A stretch of 64,000 bases of DNA, from positions 434,001-498,000 of the forward strand of contig NZ_CP080096.1 of NCBI RefSeq assembly GCF_019428685.1, in the 5' to 3' direction. The translations under genes and the position numbers were made by a program. This document shows, piece after piece, positions 1-8,499 of this stretch (the first letter of the stretch is position 1; each line of letters begins with the position of its first letter). Below the pieces are notes generated by a model, which saw nothing but the letters and a program-made list of their open reading frames with translations, ran no database searches and was not told the origin of the DNA. Origin of the DNA: Paraburkholderia edwinii. Its GTDB lineage: Bacteria > Pseudomonadota > Gammaproteobacteria > Burkholderiales > Burkholderiaceae.

Positions 1-1
1 C

Positions 2-1186
2 ATGCTGTCGACCGAACATCGCACTATCGTCAAAGCCACCATTCCGCTGCTCGAAAGCGGCGGCGAAGCCCTCATTTCTCACTTCTACAAGACGATGCTC
101 GCCGAGTATCCGCAAGTGCGCCCGCTGTTCAATCAGGCGCACCAGGCAAACGGCGATCAGGCGCGCGCGCTGGCCAACGGCGTGCTGATGTACGCACGCC
201 ATATCGATCAGCTCGAGCAGCTGGGCGGTCTGGTTTCGCAGATCGTCAACAAGCACGTATCGCTGAATATCCTGCCCGAGCATTATCCGATCGTCGGCGC
301 GTGTCTGCTGCGAGCGATCCGCGAAGTGCTCGGCGCGGAGATCGCCACCGACGCGGTCATCGAAGCGTGGGGCGCGGCCTACCAGCAGCTTGCCGATATC
401 CTGATCGGGCTCGAGGAAAGCGCGTATGCGACGAAGGCGGAGGCGCCGGGCGGCTGGCGCGGCACGCGCAAGTTCACGGTCGCGCGCAAGGTGCGCGAAA
501 GCGATGAGATCACGTCGTTCTATCTGCGCCCCACGGATGGCGGCGCACTGCTCGACTTCAAGCCGGGCCAGTTCATTGCGCTGCGTCTGATGATTAACGG
601 CGAGGAAGTGCGCCGCAATTATTCGTTGTCGGCCGCGCCGAACGGGCATGAGTACCGGATCAGTGTGAAGCGCGAGCCGAACGGCAAGGTGTCGAATTAC
701 CTGCACGATCATGTGATCGAGGAAGACACGCTCGATGTGTTTGCGCCGTCCGGCGACTTCACGCTCGAAGACAGCACGAAGCCGCTCGTGCTGATCAGCG
801 GCGGCGTGGGTATTACGCCGACGCTTGCGATGCTGCGCGTTGCGCTGAAAACGTCGCGTCCCGTGCACTTCATCCATGCCTCGCGTCACGGCGGCGTGCA
901 TGCATTCCGTCACTTTATCGACGAGCTCGCCACGCGCAACCCGCAACAACTGAAGCGCTTCTACGTGTATGAAAAGCCGCGCGCGGAAGACAGCGCGCAT
1001 GACGCAGCGGGCTATCTCGACGAAGCGCGGCTGCGCGAATTCATGCCGGCTTCAAGCGACGTCGATGTGTATTTCCTCGGGCCGAAAGCGTTTATGAAGG
1101 CGATCAAGAAGCATCTGAAATCGCTCGGCGTGCCGGCGGCCCAGGCGCGGTATGAGTTTTTCGGGCCGGCTTCTGCGCTGGACTGA
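2..1186 (+). CDS. hmp: Flavohaemoglobin (nitric oxide dioxygenase)
   Basis: Converts nitric oxide plus O2 to nitrate in the cytoplasm using NADPH/NADH, protecting against nitrosative stress. The 394-residue length is normal for the family. The N-terminal globin (about 1-140) has proximal haem ligand His85 in NKHVSLNI, and B10 Tyr29 and Gln53 at the classical distal positions. It is followed by an FAD-binding reductase domain (about 150-260, RNYSLS motif) and an NAD-binding domain (GGVGITP near 268-274). The start lies at the window edge, so its ribosome binding site and any NsrR or FNR operator cannot be seen. It converges on the MFS gene downstream across a shared terminator. Confidence 0.97.
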   Translation: MLSTEHRTIVKATIPLLESGGEALISHFYKTMLAEYPQVRPLFNQAHQANGDQARALANGVLMYARHIDQLEQLGGLVSQIVNKHVSLNILPEHYPIVGACLLRAIREVLGAEIATDAVIEAWGAAYQQLADILIGLEESAYATKAEAPGGWRGTRKFTVARKVRESDEITSFYLRPTDGGALLDFKPGQFIALRLMINGEEVRRNYSLSAAPNGHEYRISVKREPNGKVSNYLHDHVIEEDTLDVFAPSGDFTLEDSTKPLVLISGGVGITPTLAMLRVALKTSRPVHFIHASRHGGVHAFRHFIDELATRNPQQLKRFYVYEKPRAEDSAHDAAGYLDEARLREFMPASSDVDVYFLGPKAFMKAIKKHLKSLGVPAAQARYEFFGPASALD

Positions 1187-1245
1187 CGAGCCGCGTGATG
1201 CGCGAGTAATGCGCGAGCGGAGCGAGTGAAGTGACCTGATGTGAA

Positions 1246-1275
1246 AGAAGAGACGCGCGGTATGGCGTCTCTTCT
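1246..1275. terminator. Bidirectional hairpin terminator between hmp and MFS gene
   Basis: Perfect 11-bp arms AGAAGAGACGC (1246-1256) and GCGTCTCTTCT (1265-1275) with an 8-nt loop are followed on the plus strand by GTTTTATTT. It sits between two convergent genes and would end hmp transcription. Read on the other strand it may also stop the MFS transcript, though the T-run is weaker there. Confidence 0.8.
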
Positions 1276-1278
1276 GTT

Positions 1279-2511
1279 TTATTTCGCGGTCGCTGCTTGC
1301 TGAAACCTCGAACCCACCAGATCGATCATCAGGATCAGGAGAAACGCACCGGCGCCGATGGCGAACAGCGTCCGGTGACTGCCGCCGCTGCCGTTGAAAA
1401 TCGACGAACAGATATAGCCCGCCGCGGCCTGAAACGCCGCGAACATAATTGTCAGGCGACTCCATATAACATTCTGCGCCGCATGATTGCCGTGTATCAC
1501 TTCATGCACGCGCGCCAGCATCATCGGCACCATGCCCGGCGGAAAGCTGCCGATCAGCACCGCGAGCACGCCAATCGCAACGCGGTTGCTCGACGCCGCA
1601 AGCAGCGCCGCGAATACGCCCTGCGCCAACATCACAACGCGCACGCTGCGCGTGCCGCCGATCCGGTCGGCAAGCCAGCCGTATATTGGCGGCCCCGCAA
1701 TCGCGCCGACGCCGTACAAGCTCCAGATCAGCGCGCCGACATGGGTTCCCGAACCGAGTCCGCGCGCGATGAAGTCGACGAGAAATACCATCGTCGGCAC
1801 GACGCCGAACGCCATCAACGAATATTGCGCAAACAGCAAGCGCACCGCGCCACTGGCCGGCCGATGTGGCGAGGCTGCCTGCGCGTGGGCGTGCACGACA
1901 GCGGCATGGGCGCGAGCCGACGGCCAGGCTGTCCACGTGGCCGCGGTCAGTACGGCTGACAACACGCCAAGGCCGAACCACGTCTGGCTCAGTCCGAGAT
2001 TGAGCAGCAGCGGAATCACTGTGCCCGAACCGGCAATGCCGAGCCCGAGCCCGAGAAACAGCGCACCGCTTACAAGACCTCTGCGCTCGCCGGGCACGTG
2101 CGGCATCACCGTCGCGGCCACGAGCACCATCACGGCCCCGCCTGCCACGCCCGAGAGCAGCCGCCATACGAAGAACCATGCGACGGACACGGGAAATCCG
2201 CATGCAAAGAACGCAACGGTCACGAGCACCATCATCGCGCGCAATGTATGCGCATTCGTCAGATAGCGCGCAAGCGGCCGGCCGGCGATCGCCCCGATCA
2301 GATAACCCATCAGGTTCGCCGCGCCGAGATAGACGGCGTCGGATGTCGCGAACCAGTGCGCCTCTATGAGCGACGGCAGCAGCGGCGTGTAGGCGAAGCG
2401 CGCGAGGCCGATGCTGACAAGGCTGGCGCACAGGCCCGCGAGGATATAGCGCCATGCGGATACGCGTCGTTCGGCAATGGGCACAGCGCTACATGGCGTC
2501 TCGGTAGACAT
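1279..2511 (-). CDS. YbfB/YjiJ-family MFS transporter
   Basis: Predicted 12-helix inner-membrane carrier of 410 residues. After a short cytoplasmic N-terminus the sequence reads WRYILAGLCASLVSIGLARF, typical of the YbfB/YjiJ (DUF1228) branch of the major facilitator superfamily, whose substrates are mostly unknown. A cytoplasmic loop near the middle is rich in Ala and His. I chose the ATG at 2511 (MSTETP) over an in-frame ATG ten codons upstream because the family begins shortly before the first helix. Neither start has a strong ribosome binding site, so the exact start is uncertain. It is transcribed divergently from azoR. Confidence 0.85.
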   Translation of the reverse strand: MSTETPCSAVPIAERRVSAWRYILAGLCASLVSIGLARFAYTPLLPSLIEAHWFATSDAVYLGAANLMGYLIGAIAGRPLARYLTNAHTLRAMMVLVTVAFFACGFPVSVAWFFVWRLLSGVAGGAVMVLVAATVMPHVPGERRGLVSGALFLGLGLGIAGSGTVIPLLLNLGLSQTWFGLGVLSAVLTAATWTAWPSARAHAAVVHAHAQAASPHRPASGAVRLLFAQYSLMAFGVVPTMVFLVDFIARGLGSGTHVGALIWSLYGVGAIAGPPIYGWLADRIGGTRSVRVVMLAQGVFAALLAASSNRVAIGVLAVLIGSFPPGMVPMMLARVHEVIHGNHAAQNVIWSRLTIMFAAFQAAAGYICSSIFNGSGGSHRTLFAIGAGAFLLILMIDLVGSRFQQAATAK

Positions 2512-2802
2512 CGATCGACAGGCTTCCGGGTGGATCCGCATCAGGTCTGCGGAATGAATGACGGGGCGGGCGACATTGCGCCGCCGTGATTTCCGGCATG
2601 TTAGTCACTGACGACAAAGATTATTAGATGCATTTTCAGGAAGAGTGTGTTCCACGCAGGCTTGCAAAAAAGCGAAGACTCCTTTACGATTTTAATCTAC
2701 GATACGTTCAGTCGTAGTTACTAAACCCCGATTACCTGCCGAGTCACTGAGCCGTGATTTGTCACCGCCAGACAGCGCGTATTGAATTCCGGAGAGGCCA
2801 AC
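2512..2802. promoter_or_regulatory. Divergent intergenic region between MFS gene and azoR
   Basis: About 290 bp that should hold the promoters of both flanking genes. It includes an AT-richer stretch near 2620-2720. Nothing matching a clear -35/-10 pair or an obvious palindromic operator stood out. The azoR ribosome binding site GGAGAG lies at 2791-2796. Confidence 0.4.
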
Positions 2803-3474
2803 ATGAAACTGTTCCATGTCGACGCGAGCGCGAAGCGCGAGACGTCCAATTCGCGCGCATTGGCGCGCTTTTTCATCGAAAACCTGCGCTCGCAAGGCGT
2901 AGAGGTGGAAGTGGACTATCTGGATGTGACGGTCGATACGCCGGAGCATGTCACGCAGGCGTTCGCCGTGGCGACGTACCGCGCCGAAAACGAACGCACG
3001 CCTGAAATGAAAGCCACGCTCGCCGCGTCGGATGCGCTGTGCAAGCGGCTTTTCGCAGCGGATGCGTTTCTGTTCGCGATGCCGATGTACAACTGGTCGA
3101 TGCCGTCCACGTTCAAGGCGTTTATCGACAACATCACGCGCACGGACCTGACCTATAAGAAGGCGAAGAACGGCGAGCTGATCGGTCAGCTGACCCGGCA
3201 GAAAACGTTATTCATTACGACGCGCGGCGCGGACTTGCGGCCCGGCACACCTTACTCGTCCATGGATGCGCTAACGCCCGCGCTCAAGACGGCGTTCAGG
3301 TTTGTCGGTGTGAACGATCCGCGTTTTGTCGATGCGCAGCCGCTGCAATTTTCCGATCAGGCAGCGCGGGCGGCGGCGCTCATGCGCGCAAAGGAAGAAC
3401 TCGTCGATGTCGCCGCCGAATGGGCGGCATGGGAATATGCGCGGCTCGGACTGGAAGCGCTCGAAGCTGCGTAG
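2803..3474 (+). CDS. azoR: FMN-dependent NADH:quinone/azo reductase (AzoR family)
   Basis: Homodimeric flavodoxin-fold reductase that uses NADH to reduce quinones and azo compounds by two electrons in the cytoplasm, a role usually linked to quinone or electrophile stress. The start MKLFHVDASAKR is the FMN-phosphate-binding beginning of the family, and PMYNWSMPSTFKAFID is the conserved FMN/substrate loop. At 223 residues it is slightly longer than E. coli AzoR. The ATG at 2803 has GGAGAG seven bases upstream; an in-frame start 21 bases earlier lacks this spacing. A LysR-type regulator often sits next to such genes but none is adjacent here. Confidence 0.92.
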   Translation: MKLFHVDASAKRETSNSRALARFFIENLRSQGVEVEVDYLDVTVDTPEHVTQAFAVATYRAENERTPEMKATLAASDALCKRLFAADAFLFAMPMYNWSMPSTFKAFIDNITRTDLTYKKAKNGELIGQLTRQKTLFITTRGADLRPGTPYSSMDALTPALKTAFRFVGVNDPRFVDAQPLQFSDQAARAAALMRAKEELVDVAAEWAAWEYARLGLEALEAA

Positions 3475-3504
3475 GACGGCCAGGTTACTGTTTTCTGGCC
3501 CTCA

Positions 3505-3532
3505 GCGCCTTCTATGTGCGCATAGAAGGCGC
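3505..3532. terminator. Long hairpin between convergent azoR and NCS1 genes
   Basis: A perfect 12-bp inverted repeat, GCGCCTTCTATG (3505-3516) and CATAGAAGGCGC (3521-3532), with loop TGCG. Its place between convergent genes suggests a terminator or transcript-stabilising hairpin. No T-run follows directly on either strand, so factor-independent termination is not assured. Confidence 0.6.
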
Positions 3533-3554
3533 ATATAAGGCGCATATAAGGCGC
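3528..3554. repeat. Short tandem repeat of an 11-bp unit
   Basis: GGCGCATATAA occurs at 3528-3538 and again at 3539-3549, followed by a partial third unit GGCGCA. The first unit overlaps the right arm of the adjacent hairpin, so the array may have grown by slippage from the hairpin arm. Confidence 0.75.
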
Positions 3555-3569
3555 AACCAGGCACCGACG

Positions 3570-5045
3570 CTAAACGCGCCTTGCCGTGCGCATCAACGCG
3601 ACATAGACGACCGCGCCGGCAATCGCGCCGATCAGCCAGCCGAAATTATTCTCCGGCAGCACATGCAGCAGTTGCGTGCAAAGCTCCCAGCCGATCGAGA
3701 TGCAGCCCGAGATAATCAGCGCGATGACGCCCATTCTGTTCCAGCCGCCGTCGTAGTAAAAGCGGCCCTTCGGCGACATCGTATAAAGCTCGGCCGTTTG
3801 CACCTGCTGTTTCTTGATCAGATAGAAGTCGGCCATCATCACGCCGTAAAGCGGCGCGAGCACGGCGCCGAATACGCTGACGAAAATCGTGATCGCCTTC
3901 GCGCTGTCGACGAAAATCCAGGGGCAGACGAGTACCGCGAGGATCGATGCGATCAGCCCGCCGCGCTTGAAGTTCACATGCTTCGGGAACAGGTTGGCGA
4001 TGTCGTACGCGGGCGACACGAAATTGGCGACGATATTGATGCCCATTGTCGCGATGATAAACGTCACGCTGCCGATCACCACCGCCACCTTGTTCTGGAT
4101 ATGTGCGACGATCGCCACCGGGTCCATGATCATCTGCCCGAATACGGTCGCGCTACCCGACGTCACGATCACCGTGATGATCGCGAAGACAATGAAATTC
4201 ACCGGCAAGCCGAGAAAATTGCCGACCTTCATCTGCTGCTCGCTTTTTGCAAAGCGCGAGAAGTCGCCGAAATTGAGCAGCAGCGCCGCGAAATAGCTCA
4301 CGACGAGCAGAATCGCGTTGCCCATCGACGCGAGTTGCTGGCCTCCGCTCAGCTCCTTGCCGCCAAGCGTGAGGCTCAGGCTGCCGAGCCCCGCCTGCGA
4401 CAGAATCCACGCCATCAGCACGAACATCACCACGTAGACCGCGGGTCCGCAGAAGTCGATGAATCTGCGGATCGTATCCATGCCGCGCTGGAAAATGATC
4501 AACTGGAAAATCCACATAAAGAGGAAGCTGATCCAGCCGAGGCCATCGAGCCGCATGAAGCTGACTTGCGTGAGCGACACCGATGCGGGAATAAACAACA
4601 CAAGCAGCGTGGCCACCGCCTTCGACGCGAAATACGTCTGCACGCCGTACCAGACAATGCCGACCACGCCGCGAATCACCGCCGCGAGATTCGCGCCCAT
4701 CACACCCATGCTGACGCGCGCCATCACCGGAAACGGAATGCCGTGCACGTAGCTCGGCTTGCCGACCCAGTTCATCAGCACATAGACGATCAGAATGCCG
4801 ACCGCGAGCGCAAGCAGCACCTGCCAGCCGGAGATGCCGAGCAGAAACAGGCTCGCCGCAAACGTATAGCCGCCGACGCTGTGGACGTCCGACATCCACA
4901 TCGCGAAGATGCTGTAACCGGTCCACGTGCGCTTATCGTGCGGGACCGGCGCGAGGTCGCGGTTGTGCAGCCGCGCATCGGCTTGCTCAGTGGTCCCATC
5001 TAATCCGTGCGGTGCATCGCCATCGTAGAGAGGTGACGTGGACAT
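3570..5045 (-). CDS. NCS1-family nucleobase/hydantoin:cation symporter
   Basis: Inner-membrane permease of 491 residues, the usual size for NCS1 carriers, which import purines, pyrimidines, allantoin or hydantoins with H+ or Na+. The N-terminal NRDLAPVPHDKRTWTGYSIF precedes about 12 helices. The motif MWMSDVHSVGGYTFAASLF lies in helix 1 and GNFLGLPVNF in the middle of the protein, as in allantoin/hydantoin-type members. The substrate cannot be told from sequence alone. No catabolic enzyme for such a substrate is next to it. Upstream, an RpiR-type regulator gene faces the same way about 200 bp away but appears to belong to the ABC importer locus. Confidence 0.88.
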   Translation of the reverse strand: MSTSPLYDGDAPHGLDGTTEQADARLHNRDLAPVPHDKRTWTGYSIFAMWMSDVHSVGGYTFAASLFLLGISGWQVLLALAVGILIVYVLMNWVGKPSYVHGIPFPVMARVSMGVMGANLAAVIRGVVGIVWYGVQTYFASKAVATLLVLFIPASVSLTQVSFMRLDGLGWISFLFMWIFQLIIFQRGMDTIRRFIDFCGPAVYVVMFVLMAWILSQAGLGSLSLTLGGKELSGGQQLASMGNAILLVVSYFAALLLNFGDFSRFAKSEQQMKVGNFLGLPVNFIVFAIITVIVTSGSATVFGQMIMDPVAIVAHIQNKVAVVIGSVTFIIATMGINIVANFVSPAYDIANLFPKHVNFKRGGLIASILAVLVCPWIFVDSAKAITIFVSVFGAVLAPLYGVMMADFYLIKKQQVQTAELYTMSPKGRFYYDGGWNRMGVIALIISGCISIGWELCTQLLHVLPENNFGWLIGAIAGAVVYVALMRTARRV

Positions 5046-5252
5046 GGCTTCCCCTTAAGGGTTAACGACCGGATATCTGCGAGAGACGCAGCACGCTGGG
5101 TAGCGTCAGGTAGTGCCATGGCGCGGTCCGCGAATGCGGCGGTGCGGCGGTGGGATCGCGTCGAATATCGTTTTTATGCTTGCAATATAGATTGTTTTAT
5201 TAACGCAAGCGCTTGTCCAGTCGTCAAAAATGCGTGAGTGGGCACGTAGCCA

Positions 5253-6131
5253 TCAGGACTGACGATCGCCGCCTGCCGCTTCCGGTTCGTGGGAGACGCG
5301 CGCCCCGGCCTCGCGCATTTTTTCGAGTGTCTTCGGCCCGAGCCGCAGTGCAATGCCGATCGCCAGCGCGTCGACAACGCACAGATGCACGAGGCGCGAC
5401 ACGCCCGGCGTATGCGGCTCGACCGCGTTCGGCGCGCGCAACAGCAGCGGAATATCGACGAGCCATGCGAGCCGCGAACCGACGTTGGTCAGCGCGATCG
5501 TCGTCGCGCCGCGTTCTTTCGCGATCTGGATGCTCTCGTTCACTTCGACGCTGCGTCCGGAGTGCGAAATTGCGAATGCGACGTCGCCCGGTTCCATCAG
5601 GCCTGCGTAGAGTCGTTGCAGATGCGCGTCGGTGAACGCGCTTGCGGCCAGGTCGAGGCGCAGCAAGCGCAGCGCGGCGTCCTGCGCGACCAGCCCCGAA
5701 CCCGCGCCAACGCCGAAGAAATAGATGCGCCGCGCGCTCGTCAGCGCCGCGAGCGCCGCTTCCACCGCAACCGGGTCGAGCGCGCTGCGCGCGTGGCTCA
5801 AGCCTTCGATCGCCGCTTCGCCTACCTTATCGAATAGCGTTTGAATGTCGTCGTTGCGCGCGACTGCCTGCGATTCGTACGGCATGCCGCCCGCGGCGCT
5901 TTGCGCGAGCCGCATCTTGAAGTCGCGCAGCCCATGCGCGCCGACCGCGCGGCAAAAGCGCGTGACCGACGGCTCGGAGACGTCCGCACGCTGCGCGATC
6001 TCGGTGATGCTCGCGCGCATCGCAAAGTCGACGTCAGACAGCACCATGTCGGCGACCTTGCGTTCCGCGGGCCGCAGCGACGGCAGCGCATCGCGGATAT
6101 GGGGAATCAGGTTCGCTGCGGACACCCGCAT
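5253..6131 (-). CDS. RpiR/MurR-family transcriptional regulator with SIS domain
   Basis: Predicted sugar-phosphate-responsive DNA-binding protein of 292 residues. The N-terminal helix-turn-helix (about 1-80) has SITEIAQRADVSEPSVTRFC, and the C-terminal SIS domain (about 125-265) has YFFGVGAGSG and AISHSGRSVEVNESI, which bind a phosphosugar. It lies downstream of the ABC ATPase gene in the same direction, 115 bp away, and diverges from the binding-protein/permease genes. The likely role is local control of this importer by a phosphorylated sugar, which is an inference from position. The inducer is unknown. Confidence 0.9.
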   Translation of the reverse strand: MRVSAANLIPHIRDALPSLRPAERKVADMVLSDVDFAMRASITEIAQRADVSEPSVTRFCRAVGAHGLRDFKMRLAQSAAGGMPYESQAVARNDDIQTLFDKVGEAAIEGLSHARSALDPVAVEAALAALTSARRIYFFGVGAGSGLVAQDAALRLLRLDLAASAFTDAHLQRLYAGLMEPGDVAFAISHSGRSVEVNESIQIAKERGATTIALTNVGSRLAWLVDIPLLLRAPNAVEPHTPGVSRLVHLCVVDALAIGIALRLGPKTLEKMREAGARVSHEPEAAGGDRQS

Positions 6132-6246
6132 GTTCCTCTTGGGTTCAAGGTCAGCAATTTGCGCCGCGAAGCCCGTTGTCGCCCGCTAATGCGAATGAGG
6201 CGGCAAACCAAGCGGCGAACAAGGCGGTTTCGCGCGGCGCGCGGCG

Positions 6247-7317
6247 TCAGGCGATCCTGCGTCCGCTCTCCGTATCGAACAGATGCCGATGTTCGGCCGG
6301 CAGCCGCAGCGTGACGCGCTGGCCGGGCTCGAGCGCTGCACGTTCGCGGGTCGTCACGCACCATGTATTGCCGCCGATCTTGCCGTACAGGTGCGTTTCC
6401 GCGCCGGTCGGCTCGACCACTTCGATCGTCATCGGCATGCCGTCCTGCGCGGTGCCCGTTTCGATATGCTCGGGCCGCACCCCGAGCGTCACCTTCGCGC
6501 CCGGTTGCAGCTGCTGACCTGTCAGCGGAATGCGCATGCCGTCGGCGAGCAGCAGCGTCAGGCCACCGTCGCCGGCCACGACTTCGCCTTCCGCGAAATT
6601 CATCGACGGCGAGCCGAGAAAGCTCGCGACGAACAGATTGGCCGGCCGGTCGTACAGCTCGAGCGGACGCCCGACCTGTTCGATGCGCCCGGCGTTCATC
6701 ACGACGATGCGGTCCGCCATCGTCATCGCTTCGATCTGGTCGTGCGTGACGTAAATGACGGTGTTCTTGAGCCGCTGATGCAGCGCCTTGATTTCGGTGC
6801 GCATCTGCACGCGCAGTTTTGCGTCGAGGTTCGACAGCGGCTCGTCGAACAGGAACAGCGCCGGCTCGCGCACAACCGCGCGGCCCATCGCGACGCGTTG
6901 CCGCTGGCCGCCCGACAGCGCACGCGGCAGGCGGTCCAGATAGCCGCTCAGGTTCAACATCTTCGCTGCTGCCTCGATGCGCGGCTTGAACCCCGACGCC
7001 GCCTCCTTGCGGATGCGCGGGCCGAACGCGATATTGTCGTACACCGAAAGATGCGGATAGAGCGCGTAGCTCTGAAACACCATCGATATATTGCGCTGCT
7101 GCGGTGCAAGCGAATTCGCCCGCGTGCCGCCGATCGTCAGGTCGCCGCCGCTGATTTCCTCGAGGCCTGCGACCATCCGCATCAGCGTGCTCTTGCCGCA
7201 GCCCGACGGACCGACCAGCACGACGAACTCGCCGTCGTCGATATGCAGGTCGATGCCGTGCACGACCTGGGTGTCGCCATATCGCTTGTAAATGCCGCTC
7301 AATTGCACTGCTGCCAT
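6247..7317 (-). CDS. ABC importer ATPase, MalK/UgpC type
   Basis: Nucleotide-binding subunit that drives a carbohydrate-type ABC importer at the inner membrane. All core motifs are intact: Walker A GPSGCGKST (36-44), Q-loop FQSYALYP (about 81-88), signature LSGGQRQR (134-141), Walker B LFLFDEP (154-160). A TOBE-containing regulatory domain fills about 235-356, as in MalK and UgpC. Its partners are most likely the binding protein and two permeases encoded on the other strand from 8500 to 11673. Substrate assignment (sugar, sugar alcohol or glycerol phosphate) is not possible from this subunit. Confidence 0.95.
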   Translation of the reverse strand: MAAVQLSGIYKRYGDTQVVHGIDLHIDDGEFVVLVGPSGCGKSTLMRMVAGLEEISGGDLTIGGTRANSLAPQQRNISMVFQSYALYPHLSVYDNIAFGPRIRKEAASGFKPRIEAAAKMLNLSGYLDRLPRALSGGQRQRVAMGRAVVREPALFLFDEPLSNLDAKLRVQMRTEIKALHQRLKNTVIYVTHDQIEAMTMADRIVVMNAGRIEQVGRPLELYDRPANLFVASFLGSPSMNFAEGEVVAGDGGLTLLLADGMRIPLTGQQLQPGAKVTLGVRPEHIETGTAQDGMPMTIEVVEPTGAETHLYGKIGGNTWCVTTRERAALEPGQRVTLRLPAEHRHLFDTESGRRIA

Positions 7318-7429
7318 GCTGTCCTCGTCTTTGTCAGCTCGGTTTTGCCTTTGCGTCTTGCCGCTTTCCTGCCACTTTTTCGCCGCTGCTTTCCTGCTGC
7401 CTGCACCGCGCCTACCCGCGCGGTTACGC

Positions 7430-8203
7430 TTACAGCGATTCGAGCGTCAATTCCTCGGCCATCAGACGGTTGCCCGCCATCAAACCGCCGTCTACCGGCA
7501 ACGCGACGCCCGTAATCACGCGCGCCAGCGGCGACGCGAGAAACAGCACCGCGTTGGCGATGTCGTCGGGTGTCGCGAAGTCGCGCAGCGGGTACCACTT
7601 CTTCAGGTTCTCGAAGACCTGCGGATTCTTGTCGACGCGCGCCTGCCACGCCGGCGTCTTCACGGTGCCAGGGCAAACGATGTTCGCGCGAATCCCGTAA
7701 CGGCCGAGTTCCACCGCGAGCGCCTTCGTATAGCTGATCAAGCCGGCCTTGGCCGCGCTGTACGCCGGGTGGCCGAGCATCGCCATGCCGTTGACCGAGC
7801 CGATCAGCACGATCGCGCCGCGCTGGCGCTCGATCATCGATGCGCGCACCGCCTCGACCGTGTGGTACGTGCCGTTCAAATTCGAATGCACGTCGCGCTG
7901 CCAGGCCGCCGCATCGGTTTTCGCAAGCGTCAGCCCTTCAGCCGAGCCCGCGTTGGCGACGACCACGTCGACCGGCCCGGTCGCAGCCGTTGCGCGCGCA
8001 ACCGCATCGCGCACGGCGTCGGCCTCGCCGGTATCGACGGCGAGCGGCGTGACCTGCGCCGCGCCGAGTTCGTTCGCGAGCGCCGCGAGCGGTTCCGCCT
8101 TGCGATCAAGCGCCAGCACGTGATCGCCCGCTTCGACGAAGCGTTTCGTCAGCACGCTGCCGATGCCGCCGCACGCGCCTGTCACTAAAACCACACGTTT
8201 CAT
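7430..8203 (-). CDS. Short-chain dehydrogenase (SDR) of the ABC sugar locus
   Basis: Classical NAD(P)-dependent SDR of 257 residues. The cofactor loop TGACGGIG is at 8-15, NAG at 84-86, catalytic Ser136, Tyr148 and Lys152 (YSAAK), and the typical C-terminal ITGVALPVDGG. It lies 112 bp upstream of the ABC ATPase gene in the same direction and diverges from the solute-binding protein gene. It therefore probably oxidises the imported sugar or polyol as the first catabolic step, as fucose or sorbitol dehydrogenases do in similar clusters. That role is inferred from context only. Confidence 0.92.
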   Translation of the reverse strand: MKRVVLVTGACGGIGSVLTKRFVEAGDHVLALDRKAEPLAALANELGAAQVTPLAVDTGEADAVRDAVARATAATGPVDVVVANAGSAEGLTLAKTDAAAWQRDVHSNLNGTYHTVEAVRASMIERQRGAIVLIGSVNGMAMLGHPAYSAAKAGLISYTKALAVELGRYGIRANIVCPGTVKTPAWQARVDKNPQVFENLKKWYPLRDFATPDDIANAVLFLASPLARVITGVALPVDGGLMAGNRLMAEELTLESL

Positions 8204-8499
8204 CCGTTCATCCTCGCGCTTTTATGCCACCTGAATCATGTCCGCGATCCATGTAAATTTCCAACATATGAGATCCCGGAAACCGATCGAAGCCCGTTGA
8301 AGCTGCCGGGCCCGTGTGCTCGGGCGTTGACCCGCATCGCAACAAAAAGCCCATCTTTACAGGATGTTATGCAAACGATACGCCGTCAAAAAATTATCGG
8401 CATCCCTACGTGACAACATTTTTTTCGTCCTGTAGGATTTTTTCAAACAATTCAACCCAAAGCGGCCGGCGACGGCAGCGGACCACCCAGGAGAGAGAA
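8204..8499. promoter_or_regulatory. Divergent control region of the ABC sugar locus
   Basis: A 296-bp gap separates the minus-strand dehydrogenase and the plus-strand binding-protein gene. The right half (8340-8460) is clearly AT-rich, with several A and T runs such as those at 8390-8396 and 8419-8426. It is the natural place for both promoters and for an RpiR-type operator, but I could not define a convincing palindrome. The binding-protein ribosome binding site AGGAGAG is at 8489-8495. Confidence 0.5.

Noticed and set aside
830..1180. Possibility that hmp is truncated at the C-terminus
   Set aside because: The reductase domain is complete and the protein has the normal 394-residue length.
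3420..5003. A 527-codon plus-strand frame opposite the NCS1 permease
   Set aside because: His/Arg/Asp-rich shadow of a membrane protein, no motifs.
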